Shown piece by piece: positions 47,492-55,772 of a stretch of DNA of 62,586 nucleotides (positions are counted from its first letter, which is position 1; every line of letters starts with the position of its first letter). The translations under genes and the position numbers were made by a program. The stretch spans positions 1 to 62,586 of the forward strand of contig JAJFKN010000059.1 in NCBI GenBank assembly GCA_021773195.1, in the 5' to 3' direction. The notes below the pieces were generated by a model. That model did not search any database, was not told the DNA's origin, and saw only the letters and a program-made list of their open reading frames with translations. This DNA comes from Gammaproteobacteria bacterium (GTDB lineage Bacteria > Pseudomonadota > Gammaproteobacteria > JAKBBU01).

Positions 47492-49247
47492 CCGGCGCGT
47501 CAATAACCTCGTCAGATTTCATGAGCAGAGCAAAGGATTCCGTATGGCGAATGGCCATGTCGATGTCTTGAAACACACGAATCACAAGACCACCGCTGGC
47601 GGCTTTGGCCGCTTGGTCCGGTAAAATGTCCAACACGCCCCACATACCGATGATGAGCGAGCTAAAGTCACCAAAGAGCAGTAAGTCTCTAGGTACCTGG
47701 TTGGAGCTTTGATAGCGATAGCCATTGACGGTATTGCCCGCTAATAAAAACTGTCCCGTGTGGTTTGCTTTCTCCGTGGTTTTCAAGTGCCCTGTCATTT
47801 GTGCGTGGCCCAAATAAGCCAGACTGCCTTGCAGAGCATTCTCGGTATCCACCATGGTTTCCAAGTGCACGACGTCTTTGTAGCTGGGGGCTTCTATAAA
47901 AACGTCCTTGGCTAATTCATTGTAAGACAGAATGCCTTTGGGTTCATTGTTTTTCCCTGAGCCCATGAGGGCAGCAGAATCAATGGCGAGCGCGGCACCA
48001 ATGGCTAAGTCTCGCCGCACCAATTGCTCGATGTCTAAGCTGGATTGCTTGAGCAAACGCCGTGTGATGGGTACTGAGCCTGTGATGGTTTTGGGGCTTA
48101 GACCGATTTGCCCAAAAGTCAGAGCCGTCTCTTTGGCTTCGCCGTCTTCATCCACCCAGTTAAATTTTGCGCTGCTTAATTGTTTGGGGATTTGCACAAA
48201 GCCTTCCAATTGCGTGAGCATGGTCGCGCCTAAGCCTGCTAACGCCGAGCGATTGCGCAGAATATCAATGAAGCTGCCACTCAAAAGGTCCGTAGCTACT
48301 AAGTCGCCGCCTAGGCTGGTGTCTTGCACTTGTTGCAAGCGGGTTTGAATGTCATAGGGCACGAAGAACCCTCGGGGTTCTCGCCCCATGCGCTCGGCAA
48401 TGGCAAGACTGGCTTCACGCTCTAAGCCTGCCTGTTTCCAATCGTTATCCACAAAAGCTTTAATGGCGCGTAGCAAGCTGTATTGCTTAATGGTTTTAGG
48501 CTCCATATCTAGATGCGTATCAATGGGGGCCGGTGTTTTTAAGGTATCTAATACTTTTGCGCGGAACTGATCGATGGACGCACCTTGACTAACACATTCC
48601 CCAGCGAGCTTTTCTTGTCGGAACACTTGCCCGATGGCAGTAATTTCTCGTATGCGTTGTACCTCTTGCGCGCGTGCGTCATCGACGCTCGTTTGGTTTG
48701 GTTTTTCGGTTTCCGTTGGTGGGGTGTCAGGGTTGGGTGTGGATGTCACGGATGTTTCCTCATGATGTATTGATAATTGGCGACCTACGCCCACGGTTAA
48801 ATCGGCAGGGACAGCCACCAAGGATATTTCAAAGGGCTCCCAGTCTAAGGCGCGGTAATGATCACTGCGGGTTTTATCGGGTTCTATTTTATGAATGCGA
48901 TAACCCACGGAAATGTGGCGGCGTATGCCATCTTGGATGTCTTGCCATTCTTGTGCCGCTCGGGGATTTTGCCCAAATCGCAGCAGGGCGCGAGCTTTGT
49001 TATCTGTATCGACGCTAACAGACTCCACCACGCCAACCTGCTGCGTTGGATCGTGATCTACGAGCACAGGCCCCCCTTCCTTTAAGCGTTCTAGGCGGAT
49101 GCTGCTGGGGTTATGATCTAAAATTTCAAAGCCAAAATCGCGACTCACCGGTGTGTCGGAGCTGAAGGCCACTGATAGGGTACGTTTGTCACTGTCTAAT
49201 TCTACCTGTTGCAAGGGTAGGGTGCGGGTAAAGGTCTCAGTCGTCAT
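47484..49247 (-). CDS. Prohead protease-major capsid protein fusion
   Basis: Residues about 15-170 form a prohead protease of the HK97 type, with the likely catalytic His in PVLVDHDPTQQVG, Ser in RHISVGYRIHK and the following WEPFEISLVAVPAD. A low-complexity linker rich in Pro, Thr and Glu and a coiled coil (scaffold-like delta region, about 180-290) follow. The rest is an HK97-fold capsid: RNRSALAGLGATML, VPITRRLLKQSSLDIEQLVR, LMGSGKNNEPKGIL. Maturation would cut after the scaffold. I chose the ATG at 49247, overlapping the portal stop by 11 bp. Protease and capsid are often separate genes, so the fusion is notable though not unique. Confidence 0.9.
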   Translation of the reverse strand: MTTETFTRTLPLQQVELDSDKRTLSVAFSSDTPVSRDFGFEILDHNPSSIRLERLKEGGPVLVDHDPTQQVGVVESVSVDTDNKARALLRFGQNPRAAQEWQDIQDGIRRHISVGYRIHKIEPDKTRSDHYRALDWEPFEISLVAVPADLTVGVGRQLSIHHEETSVTSTPNPDTPPTETEKPNQTSVDDARAQEVQRIREITAIGQVFRQEKLAGECVSQGASIDQFRAKVLDTLKTPAPIDTHLDMEPKTIKQYSLLRAIKAFVDNDWKQAGLEREASLAIAERMGREPRGFFVPYDIQTRLQQVQDTSLGGDLVATDLLSGSFIDILRNRSALAGLGATMLTQLEGFVQIPKQLSSAKFNWVDEDGEAKETALTFGQIGLSPKTITGSVPITRRLLKQSSLDIEQLVRRDLAIGAALAIDSAALMGSGKNNEPKGILSYNELAKDVFIEAPSYKDVVHLETMVDTENALQGSLAYLGHAQMTGHLKTTEKANHTGQFLLAGNTVNGYRYQSSNQVPRDLLLFGDFSSLIIGMWGVLDILPDQAAKAASGGLVIRVFQDIDMAIRHTESFALLMKSDEVIDAPDE

Positions 49248-50646
49248 CCTGTGTCTCACATTTCTCATTAATGGGTTGCTGCTCGGCGTGCTTGATGGCA
49301 TCCAGTACTTCCGTGGGGTCGCGCCCCATGCGCCGTATGACTTCATCGATGGACGTGAGGCCCAGTTCTAATTCTAACTGTACCGCTTGCAAATCTTTTA
49401 GAGGGTCCACCCAAGGCCATCGCCGGCCTTGCCAAGTACCTTGGTGTAAACGCTCAAAATCCGTCATAGTAAAAGGCAGTTTGCCTTTGAGCAGCGTCAT
49501 GCGCAGCCACTTTTCATAAAGAGGTTCGCACAGATGTTCAATGAGCCATTGCTGCACCATGATCCAAGCGTCACGTTCTTCTAGGGTGCCTGAGCGAATG
49601 CTGGAAAAGTTCACGCCTTCTAAATCATTGGATAGGCTGTGGTAAGAAACACCCAAGCCACTGGCGATAGCGCGCAGCATGCTTTTCAAAAATGGGCCCA
49701 CATTCCCCCCGGGGTGGGTGGGCTCCCAGGGTTTGAATTGCACGCCGTTGGGCAATTGCTCAAAACTGCCCGGTTCGGCTTGCATCATGGGCGGCTCGTC
49801 CAGAGGGGCATCGCCGCGATAGCCTTCTTGCTCGGCGTTGCGCTCAAAAAACCCCATCTTGCAGGAGGCCACACGGGCAGCCACAAGCTCGGCTTCTTCG
49901 TAACCACCGAGCATTTTTAAATGCATGAGACTGGCATGCAACCAGGGAATACCGCGCACTTGACCGGGGCGTACGGGCTCAAAGAGATGCAACATATACT
50001 TAGCATCAATGCGCTCATAGCGGGGCCTGCCGGCCATGTAGTGGTCGTCCAAGGGCGATGCAGGCTGTCTTAAGTGATACGCCACGGGTTTGCCATAAGG
50101 CGTTAACTCAATCCCCATGCGAATAACGTTGCCGTTTGTTAAACGGGCATTGTGATGAATGTCTAAGGCGTCACATTCGATGATTTGCAGAGCAAAGCCC
50201 CAGGGGTTCTCAGCATTCTCAATACAATGAATGAGCACTTCACCATCGCGGACCACGGCTTCCAAAACCAAACGCTGCAGGCTTTTAAAGTGGTAACGGC
50301 CTGTGACGTCCATGACACCCATTTTGCCCCAAGCGTTAAAGCTGTCTTCTAAGAGTTGGTTGGTGGCTTTATCTAACGTGTCGGTGTTATCTTTAATGCG
50401 TGATTGCAGTTGAATGCCTTGATGACCTATGACATTCGCTTTGCAGGCGTTTAAGAATTTTTTCACATAAGGGTTATTAAACGCTTGCTCACGGCTGCGG
50501 GCTTTGAGGGCCTGCAAATCTTGCTCAAGAATTTGGTTAATGGGGGGCGTCTGGGTGGTCCAGCGACTGTTAAGACGCCCACCACTGGCTGCCTGGAATT
50601 GTCGGGTGGTGGTTTTGGGTTTAAAAAATCGTTTGAACCAATTCAT
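49237..50646 (-). CDS. Portal protein (lambda gpB family)
   Basis: The 469-residue protein starts MNWFKRFFKPKTTTRQF and has the lambda portal blocks RSREQAFNNPYVKKFLNACK, NVIGHQGIQLQS, GEVLIHCI, GIPWLHASLMHLKMLGGYEE and ASGLGVSYHSLSNDLEGVNF. Portals form the dodecameric DNA gate. It is directly upstream of the protease-capsid fusion and overlaps the gpW-like gene by 4 bp, the lambda order W-B-C/E. Confidence 0.95.
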   Translation of the reverse strand: MNWFKRFFKPKTTTRQFQAASGGRLNSRWTTQTPPINQILEQDLQALKARSREQAFNNPYVKKFLNACKANVIGHQGIQLQSRIKDNTDTLDKATNQLLEDSFNAWGKMGVMDVTGRYHFKSLQRLVLEAVVRDGEVLIHCIENAENPWGFALQIIECDALDIHHNARLTNGNVIRMGIELTPYGKPVAYHLRQPASPLDDHYMAGRPRYERIDAKYMLHLFEPVRPGQVRGIPWLHASLMHLKMLGGYEEAELVAARVASCKMGFFERNAEQEGYRGDAPLDEPPMMQAEPGSFEQLPNGVQFKPWEPTHPGGNVGPFLKSMLRAIASGLGVSYHSLSNDLEGVNFSSIRSGTLEERDAWIMVQQWLIEHLCEPLYEKWLRMTLLKGKLPFTMTDFERLHQGTWQGRRWPWVDPLKDLQAVQLELELGLTSIDEVIRRMGRDPTEVLDAIKHAEQQPINEKCETQDDD

Positions 50647-50909
50647 TCAAATACCACGCGTACGGTACCCGTGTTTCCTGCCAGTTGTCTTTCAATGGCC
50701 AAGAGTTCATTTTCATACTGCCTGCGCCAATCCAATAAGTCTGGGATGGACAGCTTCTCCAGGCGCCGGGTTTCAATGCCATAGCTCTGCACATCTTGCA
50801 GGCTTTTTCCCTCAATGAGTGCCTCTAGTGCTTTTAACGTACATTTAATATGACGCTTGCGCCGTTTCAAGTTACCAGCGTTTGATGAAGGATTCGGTTT
50901 TTTTGTCAT
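50643..50909 (-). CDS. gpW-like head-tail connector
   Basis: An 88-residue basic protein (TKKPNPSSNAGNLKRRKRH start, then ALEALIEGKSLQDVQSYGIE and LSIPDLLDWRRQYENELLAI). The LxGKSxxxV and helical C-terminus match lambda gpW, a small connector needed before tail joining. I chose the ATG at 50909; the longer open frame lies within the terminase gene. It overlaps terminase by 38 bp and the portal by 4 bp. Confidence 0.8.
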   Translation of the reverse strand: MTKKPNPSSNAGNLKRRKRHIKCTLKALEALIEGKSLQDVQSYGIETRRLEKLSIPDLLDWRRQYENELLAIERQLAGNTGTVRVVFE

Positions 50910-52653
50910 GGGTCGCCTGCTTGGGTTCGGTGGGCGTAAACAATCGCTCGTAGAGCGCATCAAAATCCGGTTGCAAGGCTTCCACACAAGCCAGGGAGTA
51001 AACGCTGACATCCAAGGCTTCGTTGCGGCGGCCGGGTTTGAGTGTCCATCGGCGTTTGCCATTGTCAGTAATGCAGTGCTCAGCGGTGAGTTGCTTGAAA
51101 TACTCCAGCCCTAAACGTCTATGAAAATGACAGTAACCAGGCCCTGGGTATTTCAGTGATAATCGAGAATACAAAAGCTCTTTGGCGGTGTCGGTGCCCA
51201 GCAAGTAGAGCCATACATTGGGTTTCTTTTGTTTGCGCGGTGGGCTGACAATGGGCTCAGCCACGGTGGAGCGGCCCTTGATGGCGTAAATGCGCCGTAT
51301 TTGTCTCGGTTTAGTGAAACGGTACACCTCACTGGTGTAGTGACCACCAGAATCAATGAAGCAACTGGCAATAGTCAGTCGCTCACCACTAGGGTGGCGA
51401 AAGGTTTTATTCAGTAGAGCATCTAACTTATCCCACACTGTTTGTTCCGCGGGGGAGCCTGTTAATACCTGATAATCAATCACCCACTTTTCAAAACCAA
51501 ACCCCCAGCCGTCGACTTGTACTTCCAGTCGGTCTTTTTGCACGTCCACGCCGGCGGTTAAGACGAGGATATTTTCCGGTAAGGGCAGGCTGTAGGCTTC
51601 GCGACGCTCATACAGGGGCTGATAGGCTAAGCTATCACCTTGCTCTTCCCAGGGTTCGCCTAAGACGGTATTCACCCACACGCGCAGGGTTTCTCGTTGT
51701 TGTTTGGCTTTTAAGAAATGCGTCACGGTTTCAGACCAAGGGACCCAGGGACTGTAGAGTTCATTCAAATGAAACCCAGCTGTCCCTGAGGCTTCACCTT
51801 GCACTTGCCAGTAACCGTTTTGTAAAAGTTCATTCTTTTGCTCAGATGCTATGGGGCGCTCACAGGCCACGCATTGGTAATGCACTTGGCTAGGGTTGTC
51901 TTTGGCCCATTTTATTTGTTTCCACTCAAGAGACTGCTGCGTCCCGCAATGTGGGCAGGGTACTAAGTAACGTTGTTGATTGGATTGTTTATACGCCAAC
52001 TCAATGCGCGATGCACCTTTAATGGTTGGTGTGCTGGTTAAGATGGCCTTGCGGTGAGGGAAGGTGGCCATGCGCCTTAAGGCAATGTTCACGGGGTCGC
52101 CTTCAGCCCCAGCGGAAGCGGGGTACCTATCCACCTCATCGCACAACACCATGGCCACGGGGCGGCTGGCTAAGCTGGCCGGGCTGTTGGCGCCCACCAT
52201 GGCTAAGTAGCCACCGGGAAACGTTTTGTGTAACAAGGTGTGATTGGCATCGCGGCCTTTGGGCGCACCTAAGCGCTGTTGCAAAATGGGCGTGTCACGT
52301 ACCATGGGTGCAAAGCGGTGTTTGGAATAGCTCATGGCCATTTCCAAGGTAGGTTGCATGAGCAAAACGGGCATGGGGTTTTGATGCAGGATGTAGCCCA
52401 GAATGTTGTTAATGATTTCTGTTTTGCCCACCTGCGCGCTGCTCATAATCACTATGGTGTGAATGCGCTTGTCATTGAAGCTGTCCATAATCCCCTTTTG
52501 ATAGGGTGCGCGAGCGGTGCGCCAGGGACCAGGCTCGCTGGCCGATTCACGGCTTAAAAACCGATACCCGTCGGCCCATTCACTCACGGTTAATGGTGGC
52601 GGTGGGGCGAATTGCCCTTTGATGCGTTGTAACAGTTGTTCAGCTTGCGTCAT
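50872..52653 (-). CDS. Terminase large subunit (lambda gpA family)
   Basis: The 593-residue packaging motor has the GpA-type N-terminal block SEWADGYRFLSRESASEPGP, Walker A-like SSAQVGKTE (near residue 71), Walker B VAMVLCDEVDRYP, a zinc-ribbon-like CPHCGTQQSLEWKQIKW with YQCVACERP, and a nuclease domain with TAGVDVQKDRLEVQVDGWG. gpA-type terminases cut cohesive ends, so a cos phage is expected. It overlaps the small-subunit gene by 14 bp. Confidence 0.95.
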   Translation of the reverse strand: MTQAEQLLQRIKGQFAPPPPLTVSEWADGYRFLSRESASEPGPWRTARAPYQKGIMDSFNDKRIHTIVIMSSAQVGKTEIINNILGYILHQNPMPVLLMQPTLEMAMSYSKHRFAPMVRDTPILQQRLGAPKGRDANHTLLHKTFPGGYLAMVGANSPASLASRPVAMVLCDEVDRYPASAGAEGDPVNIALRRMATFPHRKAILTSTPTIKGASRIELAYKQSNQQRYLVPCPHCGTQQSLEWKQIKWAKDNPSQVHYQCVACERPIASEQKNELLQNGYWQVQGEASGTAGFHLNELYSPWVPWSETVTHFLKAKQQRETLRVWVNTVLGEPWEEQGDSLAYQPLYERREAYSLPLPENILVLTAGVDVQKDRLEVQVDGWGFGFEKWVIDYQVLTGSPAEQTVWDKLDALLNKTFRHPSGERLTIASCFIDSGGHYTSEVYRFTKPRQIRRIYAIKGRSTVAEPIVSPPRKQKKPNVWLYLLGTDTAKELLYSRLSLKYPGPGYCHFHRRLGLEYFKQLTAEHCITDNGKRRWTLKPGRRNEALDVSVYSLACVEALQPDFDALYERLFTPTEPKQATHDKKTESFIKRW

Positions 52654-53131
52654 TTGGGTTCAATGCGTCGTTAAAATCGTCTTCACTTAATAGCGCTAAG
52701 GCTTGGTGTATTGCTTGCTCTAATAAGGTTTCCACGGTGTCGTATTCTGTTTGGTGCAAAAGCTCTGGGGTGAGCCGTTTAGCCACGCCAAGTAACCGCT
52801 GTTTTGTACTTTGCACTAGAGCGCTCATGGCAGAGACCACGTCATTCATGGGAATGAGTGTTTTTTTCAATTGCTCCAGTTCCAGCTGTACCTTGTCGGC
52901 TTGCAGTTTGGTGAGCCTGGCTTTTTCCGTTTGTACGTCACTGGTGCGATAAGCGTGAGAAGGAATTTTGGCTTGCAGGTAATCGATGTACCCCTGTATC
53001 GCCTCTACCAAGTCGTATTGACCATGACCAGCGCGAGGGATGACACCTTGCTTGGCTAATTGTTGAATGCGTCTTGTTGAGAGCTTAAAGAGTTTGGCCA
53101 GCGTTTCTACCGACACTTGAGGGTTGGTCAT
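52640..53131 (-). CDS. Terminase small subunit (Nu1-like)
   Basis: The N-terminus VSVETLAKLFKLSTRRIQQL then AKQGVIPRAGHGQYDLVEAI is the winged helix-turn-helix of Nu1, which binds cosB. A long helical dimerisation segment (about 70-110, TEKARLTKLQADKVQLELEQ) follows. The length (163) is close to lambda Nu1 (181). It overlaps the methyltransferase gene by 4 bp. Confidence 0.92.
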   Translation of the reverse strand: MTNPQVSVETLAKLFKLSTRRIQQLAKQGVIPRAGHGQYDLVEAIQGYIDYLQAKIPSHAYRTSDVQTEKARLTKLQADKVQLELEQLKKTLIPMNDVVSAMSALVQSTKQRLLGVAKRLTPELLHQTEYDTVETLLEQAIHQALALLSEDDFNDALNPNDAS

Positions 53132-54330
53132 GGGGCACTCTTTAATGCGTTATAGGATTGGCGTTTAATGGCATGCATGGCCTCTAAGCCCGTTTTATCT
53201 TGCCAACGCTCAATGATGGCATCCACGTATTTGGGATCAATCTCTAAGAGACAGGCACGGCGGTTCCAAGCCTCACAGGCCATGAGGGTGGTGCCCGAGC
53301 CACCAAAAGGGTCAAAGACCAGCTCGTCTTTTTTTGTGCTGTTAATGAGGGCTTTTTCTACTAGGGCTTGGGGTTTCATGGTGGGGTGGATGATATTCTT
53401 GCCAGGCTTTGGGATAGACCAGAGGGTGGTTTGCTTGTTGTTGCCGAACCAGCGATCTTGCTCACCCATGAGATGACCATAAAACATTAACTCGTGTTGT
53501 TGTTTGAAGCGTGCATGGCTTTGCACAAAATGATTTTTGCCCCAGATGATTTGATTGCGGGTGGTGTAATCCAACTGCCTGAGGATGTCTTGCAGTAATT
53601 GTTGCATGGAAAAGCCGTGGCAGATGTAAAAGCTAGCATGGGGTTGTAACTGTTGTTTAGCCAATGAAAGGGCGGTATCTAATAGGGCTTTGAAATCGCT
53701 TTCAGACAAGTGATCATTCTGGATGGTTAGGGCATCATCTCTCTTACCCTGATAATTCACGTTATAGGGCGGATCAGTGAATAACAAATCCGCTTTGCCG
53801 CCATTCATCAGTTGATTGACGTGCTCCGCATTCGTTGCATCACCGCACAGTAAGCGATGAGGGCCCAGATGCCAGAGGTCACCCAGTTGAGACAAGGGTT
53901 CGATATCCTCTGTGGATGCGGATTCATTCTCATCCGTGAATGTGAAGCCATCCAACGCAGTCATTTCACTTTCAGTAAAGCCCGTCAGCGCGAAGGATTC
54001 ATCGCTTAGGGCTTGTAATTCGTGCAGCAAATCCGCGTCATTGAAGTTTGCGCTGGTGGCGAGCTTATTATCGGCGATGCGGTAAGCGTTGATTTGCTCT
54101 GGAGAAAGATTGTCCGCAACAACAACGGGTGCGCTTTCTAATTCAAGGTGCTGGGCAGCTAAGTAACGGGTAAAGCCAACCACAATGACATCGTTTTTAT
54201 CCACGACGATGGGCTGTTGCCAGCCAAATACCTTAATGCTGTCTGCGACCTTATGGATGGCTTTTTCGTTGGTGTGCAGGGTCGTGCTGTGAGGTTTGAG
54301 CTCACGGATTAAACGTTGTTGGATTTGCAT
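53128..54330 (-). CDS. ParB-domain / DNA methyltransferase fusion
   Basis: Residues about 1-125 form a ParB/Sulfiredoxin-like N-terminal domain (NEKAIHKVADSIKVFGWQQP, VGFTRYLAAQHLELESAPVV). Residues about 140-385 form an adenine- or cytosine-N4 methyltransferase: motif IV DLLFTDPPYNVNYQG before motif I FDPFGGSGTTLMACE, the beta-class order, plus HPTMKPQALVEKAL. Such fusions occur in many phages next to the packaging genes, possibly protecting the genome from restriction or marking pac/cos DNA. No cognate endonuclease is present. It heads the packaging cluster. Confidence 0.9.
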   Translation of the reverse strand: MQIQQRLIRELKPHSTTLHTNEKAIHKVADSIKVFGWQQPIVVDKNDVIVVGFTRYLAAQHLELESAPVVVADNLSPEQINAYRIADNKLATSANFNDADLLHELQALSDESFALTGFTESEMTALDGFTFTDENESASTEDIEPLSQLGDLWHLGPHRLLCGDATNAEHVNQLMNGGKADLLFTDPPYNVNYQGKRDDALTIQNDHLSESDFKALLDTALSLAKQQLQPHASFYICHGFSMQQLLQDILRQLDYTTRNQIIWGKNHFVQSHARFKQQHELMFYGHLMGEQDRWFGNNKQTTLWSIPKPGKNIIHPTMKPQALVEKALINSTKKDELVFDPFGGSGTTLMACEAWNRRACLLEIDPKYVDAIIERWQDKTGLEAMHAIKRQSYNALKSAP

Positions 54331-54425
54331 AATGAAAACGAATGAGTTTGAAAAAAGTGGTGCCTAGGCAAAGTTCGGGCCGTTAGTACCCGAAGTTGTT
54401 GAAACTGTAGGAAGTACCTTAAGAA

Positions 54426-54596
54426 CTATCGATGGTTATCATGGCTAATTCTCCCGTAATAGGTACCGGCAACAAAGGACACCACGTCACACAATTCGCT
54501 AATGACATTGGGATCTTTCCTGTCGGAGACGAACACAAGCATGGCTGGAATGAGGATAGCCAGGGTAATAAGTAGCGTGCTCCAATCATCGTTCAT
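54426..54596 (-). CDS. Small membrane protein, holin-like
   Basis: A 56-residue protein beginning MNDDWSTLLITLAILIPAML, with one clear hydrophobic helix (about residues 7-23) and a weaker one (about 36-48, CDVVSFVAGTYYG). Its ATG overlaps the endolysin stop by 11 bp. A small membrane protein overlapping the endolysin gene fits a holin or pinholin, although no family motif can be named. Confidence 0.6.
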   Translation of the reverse strand: MNDDWSTLLITLAILIPAMLVFVSDRKDPNVISELCDVVSFVAGTYYGRISHDNHR

Positions 54597-55047
54597 GCAT
54601 GACCTGCTGTTGATAGTTGTTAATGAATTCGTCTGTCGTGGCTTTGCCTTGAGGCGTGTTGTAATAACGTTTGTAGTAACGTGCTAAGCCTTCAATGTCA
54701 TTAGCTTCAGGCAGTGCCTCAGATACACGTGCATAGTGCAGGCGTGCCATGGCGGTGCTGTAGCGTAAGTTATGCATAAGCTCATCAGCGTTAATGGGTG
54801 CAATGCTTTGGACTTGTTGTTTGAGTTCATCGCGGTAGTTCAAGTAATTTGTCACAATGTCATCGTGAGTGGCAGGTTCCATCTGGTACATACCAAGAGC
54901 TGGGCCGCTGATTTGTTTGATGTAATAACCCATCTGGGATTCTTGTGCGGCTGTGCCCAGCAATAAATTCACGGCGGATTCGGAATAAAGATTTAATTGT
55001 TTGAGTGTAGGCTCGATGATGTATTGTTTGATTTGTTCGGTGTGCAT
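54586..55047 (-). CDS. Phage endolysin, transglycosylase-like
   Basis: A 153-residue lysozyme-like protein: YSESAVNLLLGTAAQESQMG carries the probable catalytic Glu, then ISGPALGMYQMEPATHDDIV (GMYQ is typical of soluble lytic enzymes) and YYKRYYNTPQGKATTDEFI. No signal peptide is present, so it needs the holin-like neighbour. It starts 15 bp downstream of a terminator hairpin, suggesting that lysis genes are switched on by antitermination. Confidence 0.8.
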   Translation of the reverse strand: MHTEQIKQYIIEPTLKQLNLYSESAVNLLLGTAAQESQMGYYIKQISGPALGMYQMEPATHDDIVTNYLNYRDELKQQVQSIAPINADELMHNLRYSTAMARLHYARVSEALPEANDIEGLARYYKRYYNTPQGKATTDEFINNYQQQVMHER

Positions 55048-55062
55048 GACTTTCCTTTAGGC

Positions 55063-55142
55063 ATAAAAAAAGCCCCGAGGATGAGGTCGGAGCTTGTGAT
55101 GCAACTTACGCATCATAGGGTTATTTAACCATAATCGTCTGG
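55063..55142 (-). terminator. Leader/terminator element A (before lysis genes)
   Basis: On the minus strand the element reads CCAGACGATTATGG, then GGTTAAATAACC, the hairpin TGATGCGTAAGTTGCATCA, then GCTCCGA...TCGGGGC followed by a T7 run, a standard intrinsic terminator. It lies directly upstream of the endolysin gene. Element B (55691-55772) has the same layout. Confidence 0.82.
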
Positions 55143-55168
55143 ACGATGCAAGTCAGTCGGGGAAGTTT

Positions 55169-55567
55169 TTAGATGTTGTACATCTCTTTGTGATATTGTC
55201 GCCAACTTTCGACAGTTTCGTTGCATTCTTTTTGTTTTTTCCAAACGTATTTCTCATCGACTTCTCCATCTTCCCATTGTCTTATTGCTTTATCAATCTC
55301 ATCACTTGTTTGTTTTAAATGCTTATCTAGCGCCTTGCCTTTATCAATTTTTTCTTGATCTCTAGGTAATTGGGTCGAGTCGAAGTCTTTTGTTTTCATC
55401 GATATAAATTGATTATCTAGCAGGCGCTTTTTACGATTATAGCCTCTAACTGCTTCCAAATATTCTTCCTCATTGATTTCTCCATTTTGGAGCTTTTCTC
55501 TTGCCTGCCATGCCTGTTTCCATATGTCTGCATAATTTTGATCAAGTTCGTCCAATTCAGTATTCAT
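55169..55567 (-). CDS. Acidic coiled-coil protein with two SHOCT-like motifs
   Basis: A 132-residue, strongly charged helical protein. Two similar motifs occur, KLQNGEINEEEYLEAVRGYN (about residues 24-43) and RQWEDGEVDEKYVWKKQKEC (about 91-110), resembling the short SHOCT pattern (L..GEI(T/N)xEEFxxxK). No enzymatic domain is seen. It is bracketed by two leader/terminator elements, so it is expressed between the Q gene and the lysis genes. GGAG nine bases before the ATG supports the start. It may be a regulator, but this is not shown. Confidence 0.7.
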   Translation of the reverse strand: MNTELDELDQNYADIWKQAWQAREKLQNGEINEEEYLEAVRGYNRKKRLLDNQFISMKTKDFDSTQLPRDQEKIDKGKALDKHLKQTSDEIDKAIRQWEDGEVDEKYVWKKQKECNETVESWRQYHKEMYNI

Positions 55568-55690
55568 GGTTCTGTCTCCACATAAGCAATTTTTAATTTT
55601 AATTTTAATTATAGTCTGTATTTAGGAAGTGTGGTCTTATGTGTTTTTCTGTCGTCTGTTGTGGTTTGTCGTGTAATTTTGACGTTAGAA

Positions 55691-55772
55691 ATAAAAAAAG
55701 CCCGGTGTGGTGTGTCCGGGCTCTAAATACAACTTATGCATTATGGGTGTATTTCATCATAAATCGTCTGGT
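55691..55772 (-). terminator. Leader/terminator element B (before the SHOCT-like gene)
   Basis: On the minus strand CCAGACGATTTATGATG is followed by the hairpin AATGCATAAGTTGTATT, then GAGCCCGG...CCGGGCT and a T7 run. It aligns with element A over about 80 bases. The stems are kept while the stem sequences differ between copies, which is covariation rather than a simple recent duplication. Confidence 0.82.

Noticed and set aside
35815..54330. Numerous plus-strand frames of 60-180 codons across the structural genes
   Set aside because: They mirror well-identified minus-strand phage genes that overlap or nearly touch; the mirrored frames have no ribosome sites or protein motifs.
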